Notes: generated from the letters alone by a model not told the origin. Shown: positions 10,186 through 20,886, numbered from the stretch's first letter. The stretch: 64,000 nucleotides of DNA from Schistocephalus solidus (GCA_017591395.1 WEDG01004490.1:27256-91255), one strand, 5' to 3'. Translations and numbers: made by a program.

Positions 10186-10712
10186 AAGTTTTGTCAGTTT
10201 TTCTCAGTATTTCTCGAAAAAGGTTTCGTCCCCGATTATAGGAAAACTTCTATTGTAATTCCAGTTTTTGAATCTAGTTTCCGCTCTGACATACATAACT
10301 ATCGTGGTGTTCAAAAACACCCTCTACTGCTTATCTCTTTGAAAACCCAATTGCAAAAATTACGGTTTTTTCATAAGTAATCAAATTCTTAACTCCTCCC
10401 AATATGGTTTTTTACCGGATCGCTCTTGGAAAATCTGCCACATGTCTTTTCTAAATCTACTAACCCCCTCTTCGTAATGATTATCTATCTGTTGATGTTA
10501 TCTATTTTGAGCTTAGTAAGGCATTTGATACAGTACCTCATAGACGACTTCTAGCTAAACTAGTGGCTATAGGATTTCGTAGTCCTCTAACTGACTTTAT
10601 TAGAGCAAACCTATCTGATCGAAAAAAACGTTTCATTTGGGTCCTCATACTCAAGTTCTTCCCCGATTGTGAGTGCTGTCCTTGAAGGTACCGTATTAGC
10701 TCCTTTGTAGTT
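10186..10712 (+). pseudogene. LD reverse transcriptase fragment
   Basis: Sense-strand RT pieces in changing frames: a GFVPDYRKTSIVIPVFES region (about 10225), NYRGVQK, QYGFLPDRSW (about 10400), then a damaged motif A (Y-FELSKAFDTVPHRRLLAKL, about 10500-10565), and GAVLEGTVLAPL near 10680. The same motifs occur at 14990-15500 (QYGFLPERSCKVC, YFDLSKAFDKVPHRRLL). The fragment stops at the (TA)n and the end of an antisense LD element at about 10713. Confidence 0.7.
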
Positions 10713-11440
10713 TATATATATATATATATAAATTTTAATTGTGTACCCGGAGGGGCACTTTCATTGGAAAAAATAAATTAGAATGAGTGTGAAATCGTGT
10801 ACAGTTAAGTTATGAATAGAAGGTCAGTTTTTTTGCAATGACAAATTACAAAAATCAGCCTGGTCAAACAATATATTAAAAAGTAGACAGTAAAAACACC
10901 TTGGGTATTTTTATGGGAAAGGTATGTGTTGAATGGTTTTTATGGGTTTGTAAGGCGAAAAAACTGTCACTCCTGGGAGATAAATATACGCGTAGACATG
11001 CTGATAAAAGTGTATGAGGGTTCAAAACGATCCATATCGTGGGAGAAATCAGGTAACGACAATGACTTCGGTTCACCACCACATGTGTGACTACAGCACG
11101 TATCGACTAGCTATAAGCGTAACTGTCAAGAATACTAGACAGGGGAAACCTTCGCAGTCATCACCCGCATGCTAATGGTCAAACGTGGAAAGGACCGTAG
11201 AAATCATGCAGGTCATGGTAGAAGTTCCAGAGAAGCGACAACGATACTCTCATTGCTGATTTCTCCGTCCACCGACAGAGGAACCAGAAAGGATCATCAA
11301 CAATCCGTATAATGTGTACACCGGGGAAAAGGATAGGGCCGCAAGCACCATCGCTTGAAGGTGCAGCAGATTCGACGGCAACGAGATTGTAGCCGTTTGC
11401 AAAGGGTTAATAAAGAGGAGTACCGTGAAGACCAAGGAAA
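10713..11440 (-). mobile_element. LD-family 3' UTR, antisense
   Basis: Reading leftward this is noncoding LD 3' UTR. It shares GTATGAGGGTTC and neighbouring sequence (plus strand 11011-11045) with the longer LD copy at 22610-22660. It contains the U-loop hairpin (10886-10968) and ends at a terminal stem-loop (10743-10758) followed by an A/T-rich tail with (TA)n. The sequence is more diverged than in other LD copies, suggesting an older subfamily. No coding sequence remains. Confidence 0.6.
10886..10968 (-). other. ENE-like U-loop hairpin in LD 3' UTR (diverged copy)
   Basis: As minus-strand RNA: lower stem GACAGU with ACUGUC (6 bp; genomic 10963-10968 and 10886-10891), symmetric internal loop of U5 against U5 (10958-10962 and 10892-10896), upper stem CGCCUU with AAGGUG (10952-10957 and 10897-10902). 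The one non-Watson-Crick position of the upper stem is G.U in the minus strand but A.C in the plus strand, which agrees with the minus strand being the functional RNA. It is the most symmetric loop of the set. Confidence 0.7.
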
Positions 11441-11640
11441 AGATTGGAGTCGACTCTTGTTTTAAAAATGGCAAATCGTTTTGAATCAGATATGTTTACC
11501 ATACTACTCATTGCTGCTGTTCATATGGATGCTCACATAGTGCAGCAATTGTCCACTTTTTGTATTTATTTAAACCACGGTACTAAGTTTGTAATTATGG
11601 GGCCCTCTGGGCCTTAAATATACAATTTATTTATTTATAA
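11441..11640 (+). mobile_element. LD-family 3' end, sense, strongly 5'-truncated
   Basis: It matches in reverse the last 200 bases of the LD copy at 22266-22440: the GTCGACTCTTGTTTTAAAA region, CATATGGATGCTCACATAG, then the terminal stem-loop GGCCC-TCT-GGGCC (11601-11613) and TTAAATATACAATTTATTT. The U-loop hairpin is not included because truncation lies 3' of it. This copy points toward the antisense LD end at 12101, so two LD tails face each other across 460 bases. Confidence 0.75.
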
Positions 11641-12100
11641 TATTTCCAAATGATGGTCGAGGTCAAGAGGAGATGAAAACCAGCCGTGAAGTTCGTCTTT
11701 TTTAAAACAAATTGGTGCAGGAGAAACAAAACTGCTCTGCAAGGGCATGTGAAGTAGCATGTAAGGTTGCTTCTGAGCGTAGTACGAAAGGATAACATTG
11801 GATCAAGTGAGATCCTTACCACACCAGTGTGTGTAACGCGCTTGTTTGACTTGTGTATATACCTCACTACACAAGGCATATGACGTACTGATTATAGGTA
11901 ACCACCGTGAAATAGCTGTCTGCGTCTTACCCATTGCACCCTTATCAACATACCTGTGCATTATATGTGGCATGTATCCTATGACACAACGTTCGTTTAT
12001 CGCCAGTAGCTAGCTGGCGGCCGGGCGGAAAAAATGGATCGAGTGAGATCTTAACCATATTAGTGAGCGTTACGCGCTTGTTCCACCTATAAAAAAATGT
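11641..12100. other. spacer between facing LD tails, with a direct repeat
   Basis: No gene is seen. Two imperfect direct copies of about 50 bases lie at 11800-11850 and 12036-12085; both contain GGATC[A/G]AGTGAGATC and, about 20 bases on, ACGCGCTTGTT. A compact palindromic segment CGCCAGTAGCTAGCTGGCG is at 12001-12019. Nothing identifies the source of these repeats. Confidence 0.5.
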
Positions 12101-12479
12101 GTATTTTAAGGCCCAGAGGGCCCCATCACTACAAACTTAGTATCGCGGTATAAATAAATTAAAATTTGATAATTGTTGCATTATGTGAACAGCCATATAA
12201 ACAGCAGAACTGAGTAGTATAATAGGCATATCCGATTAAGAAAGATTCGCCATTTTTTTAAAAAGTCAATAATCTTGGAAATTTACTGTAAAGTAGAAAA
12301 GATGCAGTGGAAAAAACTCCTATGGTAAAATCAGGGGTTGAGATCGGTGAGCCGGTAATTGACTAAGAAGAAATCAACATAATGCGCTCAGGGGTTAGTT
12401 CGAGAGAAACTTAGGAATGATATTTTCGACAAAATCCTCTACTGTTCTCATTCCTAGACAGTATGAAGCCGACTTCTAT

Positions 12480-12976
12480 CAAGGAAAAAAGAGTGAATAA
12501 TATGGGGGCATTAAGACTGAGCGAGCGAAGTCACTTAGCGTGCGCGACTCTGAATCCCAAGCCACAGTTTTGCAGAAACAAACGCGCACCGTCGATAGCA
12601 GATATGTAATTTGGAATATTACGCAGCATTAAATTGTGTTTGCGGTTTAACCATCTTCGGTTTCTGAGCTGATTATCCCAATAACTTGAAAAGGCTGCTG
12701 GATAACTGTGTCGGAGTTATTGGTCATAGTTCATTGAAGCAAAAAATCTACTATTTCATCAGAAGACAACCGATTATTGCAGGACGAGGTATATACTTGA
12801 GAAATCAGAGGATCATGAGGTTCAGTATTAACTAAAGCGATTTTAGAGTAAATAGTAGCTATAGAGGGCTGCGAAGTCTCGCATACGCTAGATATGTCTC
12901 CTTCCATTACTCTATTACTCAAGGATGGAGGAAAAACTGCAACCTTCCGTGTTTTTGCGAGTCGCTTGCGGGACAT
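12480..12976 (-). pseudogene. ORF1-like N-terminal fragment of a LINE
   Basis: From ATG 12976 leftward the frame begins MSRKRLAKTRKVAVFPPSLS and stays open for 81 codons. After a frame change near 12680 a weak RRM-start pattern is seen (NLMLRNIPN, about 12635) and then GLGFRVAHAK, reminiscent of the VxKAxRLGK segment of the RRM modules elsewhere in the window. I read it as the beginning of a LINE ORF1 of an undetermined family. A chance frame cannot be excluded for the first part. Confidence 0.35.
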
Positions 12977-13259
12977 CGTAAACTACTAGACGGAATTTGG
13001 GTTAACTTGATAGAAAAAAATTTGGTTAATAATTTACAAGAGTGAACTTATAATGGCTAAAATTGCAGCTAATATCACACAGTAAATAGAAAATGTCGAG
13101 CCGGGCACAATTTCAAACCACACTTATGCAAAGTGCAACATATTTATCCAATTGATTATTTGACCCGGCACAAACAATATGGGTTAGTAAAAGGAACTTT
13201 TTTAAACTAACAATTAATAGAAAGTTCACTGCTAGGGGGTAAGAAATATGGTAAAAATA

Positions 13260-13445
13260 AACTCCTCACTTATCTGTAAAAATTTGTCCGCGTGCCCTTG
13301 ACCTTGTTTCGCGCTTCTTTTAGTGGAATTCCGTTCAAGTAGTACTGGATATTGAGGAAACGTCTTCTCCCAGATTTCAAGTGTAATACTACATTTTTGG
13401 GTATATTAAACGTAAGAAGCCATTTGCTGGACCAGACAACCAAGG
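13260..13445 (-). pseudogene. LB-like RT connection fragment
   Basis: On the minus strand the translation gives WSSKWLLTFNIPKNVVLHL followed by YYLNGIPLKEA. This matches the segment just after the catalytic box in LB copies: SARWLLNFNVGKCVVLRL and YILNGQPLSIVEE at 31345-31460. It is a short isolated piece with no palm domain, flanked by LD 3' UTR sequence on its 5' side. Confidence 0.6.
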
Positions 13446-13985
13446 TCAGTAGAGGTCATGAGATCATCATCGAGATGCGACCTTGCCAACTGCATAGTCC
13501 ACCAATCAAAGTGGCAAAACCATCAGAACCCGCCTTGATCATCAGCTGAACCAGGAGACCATCGTCGGGGTTGCAAAATCGGAGGAAAGTATCAAGGTTT
13601 TCAAGAGTTGGCGATGATAGTTTAAAAGGGGGGACGAAAACGTGAATGCAAAGATTGACTCTGCAGAGGATGATGGAAATATAATTAGAGACCGATATAA
13701 TATCAAGGGAGCTGCCTCAAATACCAGGAGGACCCTTTTCGAAATCCAAAAGTTGCGAGTTTGGGAAGGAAACAGAAAATAAGGACTTTATATCTTCCGA
13801 AGTTAAATGTTTGCGTAATTTTGTTATGAAAATAGCTAATGTGGATGACAACCTAATTTGCAGTGGAAGATTATTCCAAATGAAAGCATATTTGGAGGCA
13901 AAAAAACTGAGACCGGTTAGTTGTGGAGCTAAGGGGTGGTGAAATGATCATGGAGGAATTACGAGTGGCATAGGGTCAATCTACC

Positions 13986-14530
13986 GGAGTGAGAACGTTA
14001 ATTCGTGCGTATTTTGCAATCTGCAAGCCACGGCCGGCTGCAGAAGACGTGATAACCAGCATTTGTTAAGGGCATCTTTTCTAGCCCCTTCCTCCGCGAG
14101 GAAGCAAGCAGTGCTGTCCCAAATAGGGCTGCTCGGACATCCCAGACGGCTGCCGAAATACACTATGGGTCATGGTTTTGTTTTAGTGGGAGAACGACCC
14201 GAGTTAGCCTGGGCCGCCTACGGGGTTGCTGTCGCCCCCACCGTAGGACTTTTTGAGAGGGGGGAGGTGGGAAGTTCGGGAGTCAGACATACCGGGTGTG
14301 AAGGCGCACACACAACACCGGAGACCCTCACATGGTTTAGCCCGCCGGTCGTGACGGTTGCCCGGGTGTGGCCGCTGGGAAGAACCCAACTTCGAGGAGC
14401 CACAGGTGAGAGTTGGGTACCAGTTAGAGGCGGCCACAGGAGCATTCACCACCTGTACGAGACAAATGGAGCGACCAAATACTATCTGTATGGTGCTACC
14501 CCTAACTAATAACCATACACCCCAAAGATC
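13986..14530 (-). repeat. Isolated RTE 5' leader (repeat R1)
   Basis: The reverse complement of this segment matches 41050-41580 along its whole length, where it leads directly into the RTE-1 endonuclease, and also 63530-64000 (minus strand) ahead of RTE-3. Shared landmarks include GGTACCCAACTCT, AAGGGGCTAGAAAA and the CTGCAGCCGGCC box. Here it ends at AAATACGC without any RTE coding sequence. LINE copies usually lose their 5' ends, so a leader without a body is unusual: either an independent short element or a rearranged piece. Open frames inside it are incidental. Confidence 0.75.
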
Positions 14531-14599
14531 AATATACTAGCTCTTTATCTGTACATCTACGGATTGCAGAGATTTTTGAATAGCCTCTAAGATTCGTCT

Positions 14600-15655
14600 T
14601 GCATGTGATAGACAGAGGTAATCTTGCGCACTCTGCGAGCCAAACTCTGCAAAATCTGTTGCTTAACTGTTCCGCCGTCTATCCTGCTCTAAACGAGGTT
14701 ATGAAATACATACATTACTTAATGAAACTAAGAACTTCGTTCTCGAAGACTCTGACAAGGCAGAATTGTTTAGTGCATTCTTTGCAAATCATCTTACGAT
14801 GGAATCTGAACCGGTTCTGACGTTTCAGGCATCCTCATTCAATGTTATCAGCACCATTGATTTTTCCGTAGAACTAATTCGTAAGCAAATAATGCGTCTG
14901 AAAAACTCGCACTCTTCAAGGACTGACGATATTCCAAACTCAGTTATTAAGAGTGTTGAACTTTCCCCGGTTGCTTAGCCATATATTCTCCATTTATCTT
15001 TCAAACGGATTCATTCCTGACTCATGGAAGACATCTATTATTCTTCCTGTCTTCAAGTAAGGACCTCGTTCGGACGTAAATAATTATCGAGACGTTCACA
15101 AGACACCGGCTCTTGCAAAAAATCATGAAAAATTTTTTAAATCAAATTCTCGACATTTGCTTAGAAAATAATCTTTTAAGCGACTCGCAATATGGTTTTC
15201 TACCTGAAAGATCATGCAAAGTGTGTCATTTAGCTTTTATTAACCTCGTTACTTCCCTTCGTAATGAGCAACTGTCAGTGGTTTTGATCTACTTTGACCT
15301 AAGCAAAGCCTTTGACAAGGTACCACACAGACGTCTTCTGGTGAAACTGGAAGCCCTCGGCATTCGGCCTCCTCTCTTTGACTTCATTGGTTCCTACTTG
15401 TCTAACCGCAGCCAGAAGGTCTTAGTAGGTAATAGCTATTCAAGGCCTCAGCCGATCATGAGTGGCGTTTTTTCAAAGCACGGTTCTATGTCCCCTTCTT
15501 TTCATTCTGTACATGAACGACATTTCAACTTTACTCACAAATTCACGAAATTTCGTTTACGCGGACGATCTCAAGTGCATTTATTCATTTTCTAAAGACA
15601 CTTCCAATAGTTGCATTGATAAAATCAACACTGTTCTTATAGAATTATAGAATTT
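14600..15655 (+). pseudogene. LD reverse transcriptase, sense
   Basis: The frame pieces give FSAFFANHLTME (14770), HSSRTDDIPNSVIKS (14915-14960), FIPDSWKTSIILPVFK (15015-15060), ENNLLSDSQYGFLPERSC (15160-15215), motif A VVLIYFDLSKAFDKVPHRRL (15280-15335), then, after a frameshift near 15470, LLFILYMNDIS and the catalytic FVYADDLKCIY (15560-15590). Both YFDL and YADD are intact but not in one frame. The fragment ends where an antisense LD 3' end begins (15656). It provides the best view of the LD palm in this window. Confidence 0.82.
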
Positions 15656-15826
15656 ATATTTGGTTAGCACCGGCAAGGCACTGTCTAACAAACATTAGTA
15701 ACGAAATAAAGTTATGACAATGCGTGCAGATAAAATGTAAAAATACGTAATAACATAGACAGAACTTGTCCTGCTAGGTCGACAGTTAGCGATGTTTTGA
15801 AATCAATGGTGAACTAGAAAAAATAG

Positions 15827-15909
15827 GCAGTGAAAAAAACTCCTACCTTAAAAGTGGAGGCAGAGTTCAATAGGCCTGTATTTTGAATAGAAGGTAGGAG
15901 AAAAACTGC
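15827..15909 (-). other. ENE-like U-loop hairpin in LD 3' UTR (longest upper stem)
   Basis: As minus-strand RNA: lower stem GCAGU with ACUGC (15905-15909 and 15827-15831), internal loop U4 (15901-15904) against U7 plus C (15832-15839), then a perfect 10-bp upper stem CUCCUACCUU with AAGGUAGGAG (15891-15900 and 15840-15849). Compared with the LA hairpin at 4336, positions 6 and 7 of the upper stem change from G-C and A-U to A-U and C-G, so pairing is kept while sequence changes. Confidence 0.72.
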
Positions 15910-16279
15910 TTAGGAACATAAGGTCAGGTGGTAGAGTAGGTTAATACTACAGTAGCATTTCAGAATGAGATAATGAAACGTCGAGATGATTCGTTCTTGA
16001 TCACTTAGGCGTATGAAATAAATTCTCACGAAAATGCGTCAATGAACTTAAATCCTCAGTATCTTAGGATCCAGAATTGAATTCTGATGATGGTAAGTAT
16101 CCAAAGAAACGGCAAAATTTTAGACTGTGGACCACCGAATGTGTACGTCCGAATGACTTCATCGTTTGGATGACTGGTGATATAAAGAGACATCCTAGTT
16201 GATTGGCGACTCGAGGTAGCGAAAATATAGTTTCAAGAGGGTCACTTAAATTCCCGATGGTCCTTTCTCTGAGTCATGG

Positions 16280-16790
16280 GGAAAGCTACTGGTAAAAGAT
16301 GAGGAAAATAAAAGGTTCATAGAATCAGTGTTGAAATAAATGTGCAGTCTTCGCTTGAATGCAGATAGACTAGTTAATGACCTTATTTCAATTGGCAAGT
16401 TATTCCAAAGAAAACTATACCTTGAAGAAAAGATGAGAGAGCGTTTACACGTGGAGGATGCAGGGGGAGGTATAATAAGGGCAGAATTTCTTAGGTTGTA
16501 AGGAAGACTAACGGGGGTAATGACAGAAAACTCGGGGAGTGTTGAGCTATTATTAAGTCGGAAAAGGAGACAAAAGCCTGCTTCAAGTCTCCTGACCCAA
16601 AGAAATTTTAGCTTCGTTAGCTGGCTTCTTGTTGAGTAGGAAGTAGTTTAAAGAGTCGAAAATATGAGTTTTTTGTGAAATGTCTTTGGACATTTTCAAT
16701 TTTTGAACGGTTAGATTCGTTCATTAAACCGAAGAAAGGACAGCAAAATTCGAGAATGGGAAGAACAAACATGCGACCTTGAAGATCCTA
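16280..16790 (-). pseudogene. LD RT thumb and C-terminal region
   Basis: Reading leftward the translation gives MFVLPILEFCCPFFGLMNES, KIENVQRHFTK, NFFGSGDLKQAF and a later WNNLPIEI-like region (about 16400). The corresponding LD copy gives MFVLPILEYCCPLFGLMN and KIEKVQMVFTQRLFSL (23560-23430, minus). Several stops and frame changes are present. This is the downstream half of the LD element split by LB. Confidence 0.7.
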
Positions 16791-17267
16791 TAAGCACCAC
16801 CAAATATTTGTTCTCCAACTTGGACAATTTGATTTTCGTTGCCACTTCACTAGGACTGTTCCGGACAATACTGTTTCAACTGCACGTACTTACTTGCTTC
16901 CTGCTCATCTGGAATTCTTTCTTGTGCCGAAATTCGTCATAAAACGGCATCAAATTGGAATTTGTTTATCATCTTATTCAAGTTGACTGCAAAGCCTCTG
17001 CACCAATAAAAACTGACAACCACTCAGTGAACCAAACATGTACAACCTCGTGAAGATCTGAAGTTATCCAGGACCTTCGACATCTACGAACGGCTGAGTC
17101 GTTCCTGAATATCCTTCATACCGTTTATAGTATTTTTCAAAATGTTTTTGAACAAGTTTAAACATTTTTGCTCATATTGCATTAAATACTCGCCATACTC
17201 CAAATCCAGTCGGAAATTTTCGTTATACGCTCAAAAAAGAACATACTTTTATGCAGTGTTTTAACAT

Positions 17268-18440
17268 TCATGGACTCAAAACAATTGTTTGCTAGCAACA
17301 GAACCAGTCACTGAACTTCCATTAATGGAAAGCCTGTTGAGCTGGCTTCGACATCCACGACTGGCACTCAATCAGTTTATACTTACAACACAAAACCAGC
17401 AAAGCGCGCAAAAAGCGTAATTGCAGCCAAATCCGTCGGCTACGAGGACGAATCTTGCGTTGGATGTTCTTTTATTTTACTAAGAGTTCAAAAACTGGAA
17501 AATGAGCTTGCAGACTTAAGGAAGCTCTTGTAAGATAAAATTACTCGGCGAAATACGCGAAGCAATATTCCAGTTAAAAAGGCAGTGACTAAAGCACCAA
17601 AAGGTATCAAAAACTACAACTTGTTACAGCTCACAATGTTCGGACGCGAATACCCATAACGACCGAATAACAGGAACACAGTCTCTGAATCCTACGTACG
17701 ACGACCAGAGAAAACCACAAATCTCATCCTGCTATCTTGGGTGTTCTAAAGAACCCGTAGTTGAATCCCAAGAAACAAACACGTGGCAAGCTGCAATGGG
17801 AAAACACCACAACAGGAGGACAAAGTCACAATCAACTCTGATGGATTCATTGAAGCCTTCAGATGAGAGTATGGTCAGAGGTAGACTAAATCTCAACGAG
17901 AACTCTGTAAACCGTTCTCGTACCCCTAAGGAGAACTTAGGAGGAAGCGAAAATTCCAAGCACCAGGATCGGCAACAGTGTTTAGTTATTCAGGGTTTGC
18001 ACGAGTCAACTGCAGTCCGACCTGAAGACCGTGTCGCCGAAGACCTTGCTTCGTTTAATGGCCTCCTAAACCATTTGCTTCCACCGGGCGTGGAAGTAAA
18101 AGTTATTAAAGCATTCCGGGTCGGCGAAAAGTCTGAAGACAGCCTAGGAACGCCGCGACCGCAACCTCTCAAAATAATGCTAGAGAGCAAAGACCAAATC
18201 AAGGCGATCCTATCCAAAAAAACTAACCTCCGTCACTCGTATAAAGAGGTTTTTTTCAACCGGACTACTCCCCTGCGGAAAGGCTGAAACGCCGGGAACT
18301 TGTCTTGGAACTACAATCAAGACTGAAGGCTGGCGAACACAATCTGGCTATTTTCAAGGGGAAGGTAGTTCAAAAGAATACGAATTTTCCATTGAACCAA
18401 CCGATTGTTCTAAGTACAACGGCAGCCACCTCACTAACGC
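17268..18440 (+). pseudogene. LB ORF1: Cys-pair, coiled coil and RRM-like module
   Basis: Begins near ATG 17273 (MDSKQLFASN). It contains PAKRAKS, YEDESCVGC (17440-17465) with a CxxC pair, and VQKLENELADLRKL (17490-17530), a coiled-coil-like heptad stretch. After a noncoding-looking gap the 17796-18287 frame gives QQCLVIQGLHES (strand 1 of an RRM-like fold), VKVIKAFRVGEK, PQPLKIMLESKDQI and KEVFF; a frame change then gives QPDYSPAERLKRREL. The order Cys pair, coiled coil, RRM, FFQPDY box is the same at 27661-28990. Coiled coil plus RRM is the plan of L1-type ORF1 proteins, which trimerise and bind RNA; a similar role is inferred. Confidence 0.7.
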
Positions 18441-18618
18441 CAAAACCATCAGGGAACAAATTGTCCAAAGAGATGTCAGAACTGATTCCGTAATGCCCAG
18501 CGTTCTCACTAAAGAAACCAGTGTTACCGAAAATCATCAAGAAACGGAAAAGGCATACGACCTTGACGTTAGAGGAGACGCAGTTAGGCCCATAAAATTG
18601 ACAAACGCAAGATGAAAT

Positions 18619-19332
18619 TTGGTTGGCGCAAAATTGAAGTGCTTGTATACAAATGCACAAAGCCTTTTATCAAAACTTGATGAGTTAAAAATTTGCCTTG
18701 CCGAAGTATCTCCGGATGTGATAACAGTAACCGAAACCTGGCTGTTGGGCAGTATTCGAAATAGCGAAATAACATTGTCAGGATACCAAATATATCGGAG
18801 GGACAGAGAAAACCGACAGGGTGGTGGAATAATTGTGCATTTGAAAGACGTGCTAATAGTGTCTGACAAGACGAGCAAGTTTGCGTGCAGCACGGAAGCC
18901 ATATGGTTGAACATCAAGGCTCTTGGCTCTCCATGTCTGGATGTCCTCATTGTCTATCGGCCACCTAGGATAGACCGAGTCGCTGACACCCACTTGTTGG
19001 AACAATTAGAAAATTTCTCCAGTCGACCTAATGTCATGATTATGGGTGACTTCAACGTACCAGGAATTAACTGGAGCACTGTTCAATCATCATGCCCGAA
19101 ATCGACTTTTGATTATGTTTTTCCGCAAAAGACCTTGAAGGCACTCCTCACACAACATGTTCCTTTCCCCAACAGAACACGTGAAGGACAAAGGGCTAAC
19201 TGTCTCGACCTGGTTTTCGCGAAAACATCAGGCAGCATTGACGAGATTATTTCAATGCCTCCGCTCAGTCGTAGTGATCATGTGGTGCTTTATGTGGGAG
19301 AACTCCTTATTCTCCGTTGCGCCTGCTTTTAG
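18619..19332 (+). pseudogene. LB AP endonuclease
   Basis: EN domain open for 237 codons: KCLYTNAQSLLSKLDELK at its N-terminus, VTETWLL (catalytic Glu), QGGGIIVHL, IVYRPPRID, VMIMGDFNVPGINW (GDFN with the catalytic Asp), ANCLDLVFAK and LSRSDHVVLYV (terminal Asp-His). All catalytic landmarks of the family are kept. The frame ends where sequence shifts near 19310. It would nick target DNA for target-primed reverse transcription. Confidence 0.85.
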
Positions 19333-19389
19333 ACGATAAACGGCGTTACGTTTGGCGAGGAAACTTTCATCAGATGCGAGATGATTAAA

Positions 19390-20885
19390 CAGACATCAAC
19401 TGGACCTCACTGTTTTCGAGCACCGTAAACGAAGATTGGGAGTCCTTCCGAAATGTTCTTCTGCAACTTATGGACAACCACTTCCCACCAACGAGTGTCC
19501 ATCACAGCAAGCGTCCTGGGTGGCTAGACAGCAACTTAAAAAGGGAAATTAACAGGAAGCACAAGTTGTGGAGAAAATATTGTGAGTCTAATCAAGTCGC
19601 CTATTTTAATAAGTATATAACACAGAGAAACAAAATGAGAAGCCTTATTCTTAAAACGCGAAGAGAATTTGAGAAGACTTTGCTGCAAAAGGCAACTCAG
19701 AATCCAAAGTTCGTCTACAGTTACCTCTGTAGATGCACAAGGAAAAGGCATCAAATACCGCTGATTAAGACTGCTGTGGGCGTCGAAATTTCTGAAAACA
19801 GGGAAAAAAGCCGAGTACTTTTCACAGTTCTACCGCTCAGTCTTCACAAACGAGGCAAGGTTCCTTCGTCCCTCAGTGGATAACCCGCCGACTGCAAGCA
19901 TTCGCCGCATACTTTTCTCAGAATTTCTGATCCAAAGGAATTAAAAGAACTAAAAGATTCGAAATCCCCAGGACCAGACGAGCTTCCACCCAAGCTTCTG
20001 AAAGAACTCGCCAATGAACTTTCCGCACCTCTGTCAGTGCTCTTTCAAAAGTCATTTGACTCCGTAACACTTCCTTTCGATTGGAAGCTGGCACATATAA
20101 CTCCCTTGTACAAAAGCGGTAGCCGGGCGTCAGTGACAAACTACAGGCCCATAAGCTTGACATGCATCCTTGGCAAGATTATGGAAAGGATAATCAAGAG
20201 CGAATTGGTGAAATTCCTAGAGACTCATAATTTGTTATCCAGCTGTCAACATGGGTTCAGAAAAGGAAGATCATGCACAACGAATTTGCTGTATTCGCTC
20301 CAGAGGTGGATCCAAGCACTTGAAGATAGACACGCGGTTCGCATTGCCTTCATTGACTTTCAAAAAGCCTTCGATACTGTGCCGCACGAGAGACTGCTGT
20401 ACAAGCTAGAAAGAATTGGAATCAGAGGTAACCTCCTAAAGTGGATTGAAAACTTCATCGTGGGTCGGCGCCAGGTTGTGTGCATCGGCCAAGAGAGGTC
20501 AAGTTCTGCTGTAGTCAAGAGTGGGGTTCCTCAGGGTCCAGTACTAGGGCCAATACTGTTTTTAATATACGTGAACGATTGTGTCAGGAATCTCGACTGT
20601 GAAGCAGCAATGTTTGCCAATGACATTAAAATCTGGAATGTAATCCAGAGCCCTGCTGACGAAGATAAACTGCAGATCAACGTTACTCGGTTGGAGGCGT
20701 GGTCGAATCATTGGCTTTTGCGGTTCAAAGTCGATAAGTGTACAATACTTCGCTTAGGCAACCCATCCGGATCTGCCAAAAGTAGAAGTTACTTTCTCAA
20801 CGGCGAAGCCTTAAAAGACGTGGAAACCCAACATGACCTTGGTGTGTTGACGACCACCACCTTAAAACCATCGTCTCACTGCTAG
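19390..20885 (+). pseudogene. LB linker and reverse transcriptase
   Basis: The linker has RPGWLDSNLKREINRKHKLW (19515-19575). RT follows: SPGPDELPPKLLKEL (19965-20015), TPLYKSGSRASVTNYRPISL, QHGFRKGRSCTTNLLYS, motif A VRIAFIDFQKAFDTVPHERL (20335-20400), SGVPQGPVLGPILFLIYVND, and AAMFANDIKIWN (20605-20640). The catalytic FADD reads FAND: the second Asp of motif C is kept but the first is Asn. A frameshift near 19900-19930 separates linker and RT; the RT itself is open from 20037 to 20885. Confidence 0.86.
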
Positions 20886-20886
20886 A

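Larger units (their letters stand above)
12101..13985 (-). mobile_element. LD-family copy with foreign LINE pieces, antisense
   Basis: The 3' end is clear: terminal stem-loop (12110-12122) and LD 3' UTR to about 12400, with only one arm of the U-loop hairpin kept (GCAGT at 12304-12308, CTCCTA at 12317-12322). From about 13440 to 13985 the sequence again matches LD 3' UTR and C-terminal region (compare 13450-13720 with 22745-23020, including ATTGACTCTGCAGAGGATGA). Between them lie an ORF1-like fragment (12480-12976) and an LB-like RT fragment (13260-13445), so the copy has been invaded or rearranged. It stops at an RTE leader repeat at 13986. Confidence 0.6.

Noticed and set aside
14063..14509. 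148-codon open frame with Gly/Pro/Arg-rich translation
   Set aside because: It lies within the R1 leader of RTE elements; other R1 copies (41050-41580, 63530-64000) do not keep the frame, so it is incidental.
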